Source: Clostridiales bacterium (GTDB taxonomy: Bacteria; Bacillota; Clostridia; Lachnospirales; Anaerotignaceae). Taken from it: a stretch of DNA of 18,223 nt. Below the pieces are notes generated by a model. The model searched no databases, was not told where the DNA came from, and saw only the letters and a program-made list of their open reading frames with translations. Position numbers and translations under genes: made by a program. The stretch spans positions 62,830-81,052 of the forward strand of contig JAHZAW010000053.1 in assembly GCA_019423725.1 (NCBI GenBank), in the 5' to 3' direction. Within the stretch, counting starts at the first letter, position 1, and the number at the start of each line of letters is the position of its first letter. Of the stretch, positions 1-6,573 are shown piece by piece.

Positions 1-1494
1 CCTTATACGCTGGGACTCTCCTCCTGAAAGGGTGCCTGCCGACCTGCTCAAAGTCAGGTAGTCCAGACCAACATCCACAAGGAACCCAAGTCTGGCATTG
101 ATCTCCTTGAGTATCCTGTCGGCTATCATGGCTTCCTTTCCCGTGAGCTTGAGCTCCTGGAAAAACTTTCTGGATTCGGCAACACTCATATCAGTCACAT
201 CGGATATGCTCTTTCCTCCTACGGTAACGGCAAGTATTTCAGGCTTGAGCCTTTTGCCCTTACATACAGGGCATTTTATCTCAGTCATATACTGCTCGTA
301 CTCGCCCTTCATGGCATCAGATGTCTCGTTATATCTTCTCTGGAGATTGCCTATAACGCCGTCAAAGCTGTAATCATAGTAGCTTATGCCCTTGGCGTTC
401 ATATACTCTATCCTTACCTTGGCTCCCTTTGTGCCGTAAAATATTATGTCCTTTACGTTATCGGGCAGTTCTTCAAAGGGCACATCCAGGCTGAAATCGT
501 ATTTTTTAGCCAGAGCCTTGAAAAGCTCACTGCTCATGCTTCCGCTGGTGCCTATGGAGTTGAATCCAGGCGCGGAAATGGCTCCCTTAGATATGCTCAA
601 AGAAGGATTTGGCACGATGAGCTCAGGAGAAAATTTTCTCATCATTCCAAGGCCTGAACATTCCGGGCAGGCTCCGCTGGGGTTATTGAATGAAAATGAC
701 CTGGGCTCTATTTCAGGTATGCTTATCTCGCAGTCAGGGCAGGCAAAACTTTCACTGAATGTGACGCTCTTATCCCCGATTATATCAGCTACGATAACTC
801 CTCCTGACAGGGCTGAGGCAGTCTCTACGGAATCCGCAAGACGTTTCTGTATGCCGTCCCTTACCTTCAGCCTGTCCACAACTATCTCAATGACATGTTT
901 TTTATTTTTCTCAAGTTTTATCTCCTCGGAAAGGTCATATATTATCCCGTCTATCCTTACCCTTACATATCCGTTTTTCTTGGCGTCCTCCAGGAGTTTT
1001 ACATGTTCTCCCTTCCTGCCCTTTACAACGGGAGCAAGTATCTGTATTTTGCTGTCAGCTGGGAACCTCATTATCTGGTCGACTATCTGGTCAACGGTCT
1101 GTTTTTTTATCTCCCTGCCGCATTTTGGGCAGTGTGGTATTCCAGCCCTGGCAAAAAGCAGTCTGAGATAGTCATATATCTCAGTTACCGTTCCAACGGT
1201 GGACCTGGGGTTATTATTGGTCGTTTTCTGGTCTATGCTTATGGCCGGAGACAGTCCGCCTATATAGTCCACATCGGGCTTGTCCATCTGTCCAAGGAAC
1301 TGTCTGGCATAGGACGAAAGAGACTCCACATATCTCCTCTGGCCCTCCGCATATATGGTATCAAAGGCAAGGGAGCTTTTTCCTGAGCCTGATACACCAG
1401 TAAATACTATAAACTTTTCCCTGGGTATATTAAGATCTATATTTTTAAGGTTGTGGGAGCGGGCTCCCTTTATCTCAATTATATTTTTTCCCAT
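1..1494 (-). CDS. uvrA: UvrA, excinuclease ABC subunit A (N-terminal half; cut by window edge)
   Basis: This is the damage-recognition ATPase of nucleotide excision repair; it loads UvrB on damaged DNA in the cytoplasm. The frame is open from an ATG at 1494 to base 1, giving 498 codons of a protein that is usually about 940 residues, so only the first ATPase half is present. Walker A GVSGSGKS is at residues 33-40, followed by the UvrA stretch AEGQRRYVESLSSYARQFL. A CPDC...CPEC zinc module comes near the middle, and the ABC signature LSGGESQRIR of the first nucleotide-binding domain is the last thing seen. Another CPKCG motif lies in the UvrB-binding region. The start lies 2 nt after the uvrB stop codon, and the end of uvrB supplies a GGTGA ribosome binding site, so translation is probably coupled and the pair forms one operon. 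Identity is clear; nothing looks broken apart from the window edge. Confidence 0.97.
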   Translation of the reverse strand, partial: MGKNIIEIKGARSHNLKNIDLNIPREKFIVFTGVSGSGKSSLAFDTIYAEGQRRYVESLSSYARQFLGQMDKPDVDYIGGLSPAISIDQKTTNNNPRSTVGTVTEIYDYLRLLFARAGIPHCPKCGREIKKQTVDQIVDQIMRFPADSKIQILAPVVKGRKGEHVKLLEDAKKNGYVRVRIDGIIYDLSEEIKLEKNKKHVIEIVVDRLKVRDGIQKRLADSVETASALSGGVIVADIIGDKSVTFSESFACPDCEISIPEIEPRSFSFNNPSGACPECSGLGMMRKFSPELIVPNPSLSISKGAISAPGFNSIGTSGSMSSELFKALAKKYDFSLDVPFEELPDNVKDIIFYGTKGAKVRIEYMNAKGISYYDYSFDGVIGNLQRRYNETSDAMKGEYEQYMTEIKCPVCKGKRLKPEILAVTVGGKSISDVTDMSVAESRKFFQELKLTGKEAMIADRILKEINARLGFLVDVGLDYLTLSRSAGTLSGGESQRIR

Positions 1495-1496
1495 TT

Positions 1497-3488
1497 TTAT
1501 TCACCATTCATAAGTTTCTTTATTTCAATAAGCTTGTCTCTGAGTTCAGCCGCCTTCTCAAACTCAAGCTCGGCAGCGGCACGTTTCATATCCCTTTCGG
1601 TCTTTACGGCCTCTTTGCGCAGTTCTTTTATGTTCATGGACTCAAGATCCTTATTGAGCCCCTTCTTCGGCTTCTCATCAACGGCCTTTGTAGCCTGGAT
1701 TATATCATAGACCTTTTTCTTTATGGTCTGGGGCGTTATGCCGTGCTCCTCATTATATTTCATCTGTATCTCACGTCTTCTGGCGGTCTCCGTTATGGCC
1801 CTGTCCATGGAATCCGTTATTACATCGGCATACATTATTACCCTTCCTTCGGCATTCCTTGCCGCACGTCCGATGGTCTGTATAAGGCTGGTCTCTGAAC
1901 GCAGGAATCCTTCCTTATCTGCATCAAGTATGGCTACCAGTGCCACCTCAGGTATATCAAGACCTTCCCTCAGAAGGTTTATGCCCACAAGCACATCGAA
2001 TACGTCAAGCCTCAGGTCCCTTATGATCTCCAGTCTTTCAAGGGTATCTATATCCGAGTGGAGGTATCTTACCCTTACGCCGTTTTCCTTCATATAGTCC
2101 GTAAGACGTTCCGCCATCTTCTTGGTAAGGGTGGTCACGAGCACCTTATTGCCGCTGCTGACGGTCTTATTTACCTCGCTTATGAGGTCATCTATCTGCC
2201 CCTGTATGGATTTTACGGTTATCTCAGGATCAAGAAGTCCCGTAGGTCTTATGACCTGTTCCACAGTCTGCTCAGAATGTTCAGCCTCGTATTTTGATGG
2301 TGTAGCCGATACAAAAAGCATCTGGTTTATCTTGCTTTCAAACTCATCAAACTTCAGCGGCCTGTTATCCAGGGCTGAAGGCAGTCTGAATCCATATTCC
2401 ACAAGGGTAGTTTTCCTTGAACGGTCTCCCTCATACATTCCCCTTATCTGAGGCACAGAAACATGGGACTCGTCCGCTATTATCAGAAAATCATCGGGGA
2501 AGAAGTCCAGAAGTGTTCCCGGAGGGCTTCCCGGTTCTCTCAGTTCAAGGTGTCTTGAATAGTTCTCTATTCCAGTACAGAATCCCATCTCCGAAAGCAT
2601 CTCTATATCATATCTTGTCCTCTGTTCCAGCCTCTGGGCTTCAAGGAGCTTATCCTCCCTTTTAAGCTCAGCCAGCCTTTCTTCCAGTTCCTTTTCGATA
2701 TTCTGGAGCGCTATCTGCATCTTTTCCTTGGAAGTCACATAATGGGACGCCGGGAATATGACCACATGCTCCCTGGTTCCTATCACGTTTCCAGTGACCA
2801 CGTCTATCTCTGATATCCTGTCTATCTCATCACCGAAAAACTCAACTCTTATGGCGCTTTCACTGTTTGCCACGGGGAATATCTCTACCACGTCTCCCCT
2901 GACCCTGAACATACCACGGTCAAACTCCAGCTCATTTCTACAGTACTGGAGCTCCACAAGACGTTTAAGCACATCGTCCCTCTCCCTTTCCATTCCTGTT
3001 CTTAAGGACAGAGACATGCTCCTATACTCCTCCGGGTCACCTAAGCCGTATATACAAGATACACTGGCCACCACAAGAACATCTTTTCGCTCAAAGAGCG
3101 CAGATGTGGCAGAGTGGCGGAGTTTATCTATCTCATTATTTATTGCCGAATCCTTCTCGATATATGTGTCAGTACTGGGGACATAGGCCTCAGGCTGGTA
3201 ATAATCATAGTAAGAAACGAAATACTCCACGGCGTTCTCCGGGAAGATCTCCTTAAATTCGCTGTAGAGCTGGGCCGCAAGGGTCTTATTATGGGCAATG
3301 ACCAGCGTCGGCTTTTGAAGTCCAACGATTATGTTGGCCATGGTAAAGGTCTTTCCGGAACCCGTAACACCAAGGAGGGTCTGGAATTTTTTACCTTCCT
3401 TAAAACCTGCCACAAGCTTTTCTATGGCCTGTGGCTGGTCTCCGGTAGGTTTGAATTTTGAATGTATTTTAAATGGTTTATCTATCAT
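1497..3488 (-). CDS. uvrB: UvrB, excinuclease ABC subunit B
   Basis: This helicase-fold subunit of nucleotide excision repair verifies damage and hands the DNA to UvrC. The product is 663 residues, the normal family length. Visible features are Walker A GVTGSGKT (residues 40-47), the beta-hairpin region YFVSYYDYYQPEAYVP near residue 95 that is inserted between DNA strands, the helicase motifs ADESHVSVPQ and TIGRAARN in the C-terminal half, and the C-terminal UVR domain (about residues 625-660, EFEKAAELRDKLIEIKK) that contacts UvrC. I chose the ATG at 3488. An in-frame GTG nine bases upstream is itself part of the Shine-Dalgarno GGAGGTG, so it cannot be the real start. It is the first gene of a uvrB-uvrA operon, with a LexA-type box and two candidate promoters upstream, which suggests SOS control. 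Confidence 0.98.
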   Translation of the reverse strand: MIDKPFKIHSKFKPTGDQPQAIEKLVAGFKEGKKFQTLLGVTGSGKTFTMANIIVGLQKPTLVIAHNKTLAAQLYSEFKEIFPENAVEYFVSYYDYYQPEAYVPSTDTYIEKDSAINNEIDKLRHSATSALFERKDVLVVASVSCIYGLGDPEEYRSMSLSLRTGMERERDDVLKRLVELQYCRNELEFDRGMFRVRGDVVEIFPVANSESAIRVEFFGDEIDRISEIDVVTGNVIGTREHVVIFPASHYVTSKEKMQIALQNIEKELEERLAELKREDKLLEAQRLEQRTRYDIEMLSEMGFCTGIENYSRHLELREPGSPPGTLLDFFPDDFLIIADESHVSVPQIRGMYEGDRSRKTTLVEYGFRLPSALDNRPLKFDEFESKINQMLFVSATPSKYEAEHSEQTVEQVIRPTGLLDPEITVKSIQGQIDDLISEVNKTVSSGNKVLVTTLTKKMAERLTDYMKENGVRVRYLHSDIDTLERLEIIRDLRLDVFDVLVGINLLREGLDIPEVALVAILDADKEGFLRSETSLIQTIGRAARNAEGRVIMYADVITDSMDRAITETARRREIQMKYNEEHGITPQTIKKKVYDIIQATKAVDEKPKKGLNKDLESMNIKELRKEAVKTERDMKRAAAELEFEKAAELRDKLIEIKKLMNGE

Positions 3489-3573
3489 ACAGCGCACCTC
3501 CGTTTACAAAATATTGCTGATATCCTTAAAAATATTTACGGCATATCTTTAGAAGTGTTTATCCTTATTTGTC

Positions 3574-3591
3574 ATACTTGCAAGTATACCA
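3574..3591 (-). promoter_or_regulatory. Perfect 14-bp palindrome overlapping a candidate uvrB promoter
   Basis: ATACTTGCAAGTAT at 3574-3587 is a perfect inverted repeat. On the minus strand it overlaps an extended -10 element, TGGTATACT (3583-3591). A protein bound there would cover the -10 and start site. No convincing -35 hexamer is seen at the right distance, so promoter activity depends on the extended -10. The palindrome is seen directly; its role as an operator is inference. It does not match the LexA box. Confidence 0.4.
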
Positions 3592-3605
3592 TAGTTAAAA
3601 AATAA

Positions 3606-3643
3606 AGTATAGTGAATTGAAGAAATTTACAAACATTTGTTCT
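3606..3643 (-). promoter_or_regulatory. LexA/DinR-type SOS box and overlapping promoter for uvrBA
   Basis: On the minus strand, AGAACAAATGTTTG (3630-3643) matches the Bacillus-type DinR/LexA consensus CGAACRNRYGTTYG at 13 of 14 positions; only the first base differs. It overlaps the -35 region (TTTGTA or TTGTAA) of a candidate promoter whose -10 is TATACT (3606-3611), with spacing of 15-16 bases. Repression by LexA at this place would fit, since uvrBA is a classic SOS operon in Firmicutes. The box is convincing; the exact promoter is less certain. Confidence 0.7.
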
Positions 3644-3676
3644 TGTTTGTTTCCTAACTATTTTTAAACAGCAGTT

Positions 3677-3722
3677 AAAAACAGCCCTTTCAGTCAAAGT
3701 CATTTGGCTGAAAGGGCTGTTT
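3677..3722 (-). terminator. Intrinsic terminator after rnc
   Basis: A perfect 15-bp stem (3679-3693 with 3708-3722) is extended inward by four more pairs after one mismatch. On the minus strand it is followed by five T. It ends the plsX-acpP-rnc transcript and separates it from uvrBA. On the plus strand the following tract is weaker. Confidence 0.93.
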
Positions 3723-3729
3723 AGTCTCT

Positions 3730-4431
3730 TTATTTTATTATATTCATTTTTTTAAGGGCATCCAGGGCGGCTGACTGTTCCGCTTCCTTCTTGCTTTTTC
3801 CACTGCCCTCTCCAAGCACACTGCCATTATGATTTACAGCAGCCGTAAACAGCTTATCATGATCAGGGCCCGACTCCCCGATTATCTCATAATGTATGGG
3901 CTCTTTACTTGTCTTTTGTATTTCTTCCTGAAGTCTCGTCTTGCAGTCGATTATATTCAGTGACAGTCTTATCCTGCTGACTGTATTTTCCAGCTGTCCA
4001 AGGATATGTTTCCTTGCGGCGTTGATGCCTCCATCAAGATATACGGCTCCTATGACAGCCTCAAAGGCATCGGCAAGTATTGAGTCCCTATGGCGTCCGC
4101 CTGTGGTCTCCTCGCCCTTTCCAAGCATAATGAAATCACTTATATGGATCTCCGCTGCCCTTTCAGCAAGGCTTGCCTCGCATACGGTGCCCGCCCTGAG
4201 CTTTGTGAGCTCTCCTTCAGGCATCTTGGGATAAAGGTTATAAATATAGTCGCTTATGACCAGCTCCAGTACGGCGTCTCCCAAAAACTCCAGCCTTTCG
4301 TTATTATCATATTTTTCGATATGTTTTTCGTTGGCATAGGAACTATGGGTGAATGCCTTTTTGAGCAGTTCTATATTTTTAAATTTGTATTTAATTATAT
4401 TTTCAAATTGTTCCAGATTTGTATTGTTCAT
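3730..4431 (-). CDS. rnc: Ribonuclease III
   Basis: This endonuclease cleaves double-stranded RNA and processes rRNA precursors and some mRNAs in the cytoplasm. The 233-residue product has the RNase III signature NERLEFLGDAV at residues 44-54 and the second acidic cluster DAFEAVIGAVYLDGG (Asp121, Glu124), together giving the metal-binding catalytic site. A double-stranded-RNA-binding domain fills about residues 160-228, with the GSGKSKKEAEQSAA motif. Length is normal. The ATG starts 2 nt after the acpP stop, and the GGAG of the binding site lies inside the end of acpP, so the two are translationally coupled. In Bacillus, plsX, acpP and rnc also lie close together, but smc and ftsY normally follow rnc; here a terminator and uvrBA follow. 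Confidence 0.98.
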   Translation of the reverse strand: MNNTNLEQFENIIKYKFKNIELLKKAFTHSSYANEKHIEKYDNNERLEFLGDAVLELVISDYIYNLYPKMPEGELTKLRAGTVCEASLAERAAEIHISDFIMLGKGEETTGGRHRDSILADAFEAVIGAVYLDGGINAARKHILGQLENTVSRIRLSLNIIDCKTRLQEEIQKTSKEPIHYEIIGESGPDHDKLFTAAVNHNGSVLGEGSGKSKKEAEQSAALDALKKMNIIK

Positions 4432-4433
4432 GA

Positions 4434-4664
4434 TTACTCCGCAACCACATTACTAATATAATCAATAGCGTCTTTTACAGTTTTGATCTTGTCAGTATCA
4501 TCAGTGTTAAATGTTACTTCGTATTCCTCTTCAAGTGCTGAAATAACCTGGAAAAGGTCAAATGAATCCGCACCAAGATCAGCAAATGCTGTATCCTCTG
4601 TTATCTCATCAGGAGATACTCCAAGCTGTTCCGCAATGATATTAATGATATTAGATGTGTCCAT
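4434..4664 (-). CDS. acpP: Acyl carrier protein
   Basis: This small acidic protein carries the growing acyl chain in fatty acid synthesis on a 4'-phosphopantetheine arm. The 76-residue product has the attachment motif DLGADSFDLFQV with Ser34 as modified serine, followed by the helix SALEEEYEV that contacts partner enzymes. The common motif is DSL; here the residue after the serine is Phe. The family fold and acidity are otherwise normal. GGAG lies 10 nt before the ATG. It sits 15 nt downstream of plsX and directly upstream of rnc, an arrangement typical of Firmicutes, and supports assignment as the fatty-acid ACP rather than a polyketide or D-alanyl carrier. Its other partners (FabD, FabG) are not in this window. 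Confidence 0.95.
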   Translation of the reverse strand: MDTSNIINIIAEQLGVSPDEITEDTAFADLGADSFDLFQVISALEEEYEVTFNTDDTDKIKTVKDAIDYISNVVAE

Positions 4665-4679
4665 AAAATAAATTCTCCT

Positions 4680-5675
4680 TTATTTCTGTATTAATTGTTC
4701 TATTTTAGCTACAGTGTCATTTTCAATAAAGCTTATGCTCTGTTTTATGCAGTTAGTCACAGCTGGTGATTTGCAGCTTCCATGCATCTTCATTACCAGA
4801 GCCTTAAGGCCTATATAGGGCGCTCCTCCAACCTGGTCGGAATCAAAGGTCTTCTTTATATTGCCAAAGGGTGTTTTGAGCGCAGCTGCCGCAAGCTTAT
4901 AGGGTCCCTTTGTTATCTCGGATTTGATGATAGTAAAGAGTGCCTTGCTCAGTCCTTCAGTAAGCTTGAGTATGGTGTTTCCTACGAATCCATCGCATAC
5001 TATTATGTCAGCTACTCCCTTGGGTATGTCCACTATCTCAGCGTTTCCGATGAAGTTGATCTCGGAATTTTCAAGCATGGTATATACCTCTTTAACGAGC
5101 ATATTGCCCTTTTCCTTCTCTACTCCGATGTTGGCAAGTCCAACCGTGGGTTTTTTTACTCCCAGAACGTTTTCAGCATAGACAGAGCCCATTTTTGCGA
5201 ACTGTTCCAGATACTGGGGCTTACAGTCCACATTGGCGCCGCTGTCAAGGAGCAGTGAAAAACCTTTAAGGGTAGGCAGGCATGTAGCCAGAGCGGGTCT
5301 TTCGATACCCTTTATCCTTCCTACTGTGAATGTTCCTCCAACAAAAAGCGCTCCAGTGCTTCCGGCGGAAATAAAGGCTGATGCCTTATTCTCCTTCACA
5401 AGTCCAAGGCCCACCATCATAGAAGAATTTTTCTTTTTCCTTACGGCTTCTGTGGGTACTTCATCCGTTCCGATGACCTCATCGGCATTAACTATCTCTA
5501 TGCTGTCTTTATCATAAGTATATGCCGCAAGCTCTTTTTTTACAATATCCTCTATGCCCACAAGCATTACTTTTACGGGATATATTTTTACCGCTTCAAC
5601 AACTCCCTTTACTATCTCATAGGGGGCATTGTCTCCACCCATTGCGTCAACAGCCACTACAATATTTCTTTCCAA
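4680..5675 (-). CDS. plsX: Phosphate acyltransferase PlsX
   Basis: PlsX converts acyl-ACP and phosphate to acyl-phosphate, the donor used by PlsY in the first step of phosphatidic acid synthesis; it acts at the membrane surface. The 331-residue product starts with the family motif AVDAMGGDNAP (residues 8-18) and keeps the regions ISAGSTGALFVGGTF, LLDSGANVDCKPQYL and VCDGFVGNTILKLTEG. The start is a TTG at 5675, placed 7 nt after AGAGGTG; the only nearby GTG is out of frame. It is the first gene of plsX-acpP-rnc and lies downstream of rpmF. Only about 50 bp separate the rpmF terminator from the gene, and that space holds a tandem 11-bp repeat. It shares its product, acyl-phosphate, with the FakA-like kinase encoded at 15403-17070. 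Confidence 0.97.
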   Translation of the reverse strand: MERNIVVAVDAMGGDNAPYEIVKGVVEAVKIYPVKVMLVGIEDIVKKELAAYTYDKDSIEIVNADEVIGTDEVPTEAVRKKKNSSMMVGLGLVKENKASAFISAGSTGALFVGGTFTVGRIKGIERPALATCLPTLKGFSLLLDSGANVDCKPQYLEQFAKMGSVYAENVLGVKKPTVGLANIGVEKEKGNMLVKEVYTMLENSEINFIGNAEIVDIPKGVADIIVCDGFVGNTILKLTEGLSKALFTIIKSEITKGPYKLAAAALKTPFGNIKKTFDSDQVGGAPYIGLKALVMKMHGSCKSPAVTNCIKQSISFIENDTVAKIEQLIQK

Positions 5676-5689
5676 TCTTTTTCACCTCT

Positions 5690-5711
5690 TTTATGAGCCC
5701 TTTATAAGCCC
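5690..5711. repeat. Tandem 11-bp repeat before plsX
   Basis: TTTATGAGCCC (5690-5700) is followed without gap by TTTATAAGCCC (5701-5711), differing at one base. It fills the space between the plsX ribosome binding site (5683-5689) and the rpmF terminator. It also contains the only TATAAA-like -10 candidate for plsX. It does not resemble the FapR or FabT operators as I know them. Role unknown. Confidence 0.6.
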
Positions 5712-5715
5712 TCTT

Positions 5716-5751
5716 AAAGAACAAAATAAGGCAGCCAAAACAGCTGCCTTA
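5716..5751 (-). terminator. Terminator or attenuator between rpmF and plsX
   Basis: A 9-bp stem (5727-5735 with 5743-5751, loop CAAAACA on the plus strand) is followed on the minus strand by a T-rich tract, ATTTTGTTCTTT. It would end the yceD-rpmF transcript. Since little room is left for a separate plsX promoter, it may allow partial read-through. Confidence 0.8.
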
Positions 5752-5761
5752 AGGTTTATAA

Positions 5762-5941
5762 TTAGTCTACAGGTGTAACAACCTTTTTGTTATATGAGCC
5801 GCATGCCTTGCAAACGTGGTGAGGCACCATCAGTTCGCCGCACTTGCTGCAATGTACAAGTGTAGGTGTCGCAATCTTCCATGTAGCTGCTTTTCTTTTA
5901 CCTTTTTTTGATTTTGAGACTCTTCCTTTGGGTACTGCCAT
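5762..5941 (-). CDS. rpmF: Ribosomal protein bL32 (zinc-binding form)
   Basis: This is a small protein of the large ribosomal subunit. The 59-residue product begins MAVPKGRVSKSKKGKRKA, the usual basic N-terminus of L32, and ends with a zinc ribbon whose four cysteines lie in CSKCGELMVPHHVCKACG (residues 31-48). This is the C+ form that holds zinc; zinc-free paralogues lack these cysteines. The ATG at 5941 lies directly after the yceD stop codon, and the ribosome binding site GGAGGTG overlaps the end of yceD, so expression is coupled. The yceD-rpmF pair is conserved through many bacteria. The gene is short enough to be missed by common length cut-offs. Confidence 0.98.
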   Translation of the reverse strand: MAVPKGRVSKSKKGKRKAATWKIATPTLVHCSKCGELMVPHHVCKACGSYNKKVVTPVD

Positions 5942-5947
5942 TTCTCT

Positions 5948-6454
5948 TTACACCTCCTCATCGAATTTGAGAAGAGAACGTAAACTTTCAAACCTTGGAT
6001 CTATATATGTCGTATCGCATCCACAATCTTTTATATTAAGATTCTGTCCGCATACAGGGCATAATCCCTTGCATTCTTCGCTGCATACGACCTTCATTGG
6101 CAAAACAGCCAATATATTTCTTATCACAATTGATGTAAGGTCTATAGAATCTCCCGAAAAAGTTTCTATCTCTTCGTCATAACTTGCGTTGCTGCTGAAT
6201 TTTTCATTCAGTTCGAAGTCAACGGAAAAATTGACAGGCTCAAGACACCTGTCACAGGGCATACTTATACCTACGGTTCCTTTACCGTTGATATAATAAA
6301 TATCCCCTTCCTTTATTACTTCTCCATCAAGACTAACAGGCGTTGTAAAAACCGCCTCCTGAGAATAACCGCCTAAACCATCCAGCTTTTCTTCAAACCT
6401 GAACGGAAAACTAGCTTCCCGTCTTCCCGATACAGCGGAAATGTTAATATTCAT
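5948..6454 (-). CDS. yceD: YceD/DUF177 family protein (23S rRNA accumulation protein)
   Basis: Members of this family are needed for normal 23S rRNA accumulation in Escherichia coli and plants; the molecular mechanism is not settled. The 168-residue product has a beta-rich N-terminal part, a CDRC pair at residues 67-70, and a C-terminal cysteine cluster CSEECKGLCPVCG (from residue 124) followed by CGC (144-146), which probably binds zinc. The Bacillus counterpart is ylbN, also directly before rpmF. GGGGTGA lies 9 nt before the ATG. The gene is driven by a perfect consensus promoter ending about 30 bp upstream. The family assignment is firm; the function is known only from homologues. Confidence 0.93.
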   Translation of the reverse strand: MNINISAVSGRREASFPFRFEEKLDGLGGYSQEAVFTTPVSLDGEVIKEGDIYYINGKGTVGISMPCDRCLEPVNFSVDFELNEKFSSNASYDEEIETFSGDSIDLTSIVIRNILAVLPMKVVCSEECKGLCPVCGQNLNIKDCGCDTTYIDPRFESLRSLLKFDEEV

Positions 6455-6489
6455 CTTTATTAATCACCCCTGCAAGTCATACTTTAACA

Positions 6490-6518
6490 ATTATACTAAC
6501 AACATAATTATTTGTCAA
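6490..6518 (-). promoter_or_regulatory. Consensus sigma-A promoter of yceD-rpmF
   Basis: On the minus strand, TTGACA (6513-6518) is separated by exactly 17 bases from TATAAT (6490-6495). Both hexamers are perfect, so strong housekeeping transcription is expected, with a start near 6483 and a leader of about 30 nt. The promoter begins within a few bases of the end of the ackA terminator. Confidence 0.92.
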
Positions 6519-6520
6519 TC

Positions 6521-6554
6521 AAAACTTTTATAAACCGTGCCGAAGCACGGTTTA
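6521..6554 (-). terminator. Terminator of pta-ackA with UUCG loop
   Basis: A perfect 10-bp stem (6531-6540 with 6545-6554) on the minus strand is closed by the very stable C(UUCG)G tetraloop. The following tract TAAAAGTTTT is only moderately T-rich. It lies 20 bp after the ackA stop codon. Confidence 0.88.
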
Positions 6555-6573
6555 CAAAAATTTAAGCATATTT

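Noticed and set aside
446..1386. Long plus-strand frames over uvrA
   Set aside because: They are antisense to a clearly coding, conserved gene and have no binding sites or known domains.
3489..3497. GTG start for UvrB nine bases upstream
   Set aside because: The GTG is part of the Shine-Dalgarno GGAGGTG, so initiation must be at the ATG at 3488.
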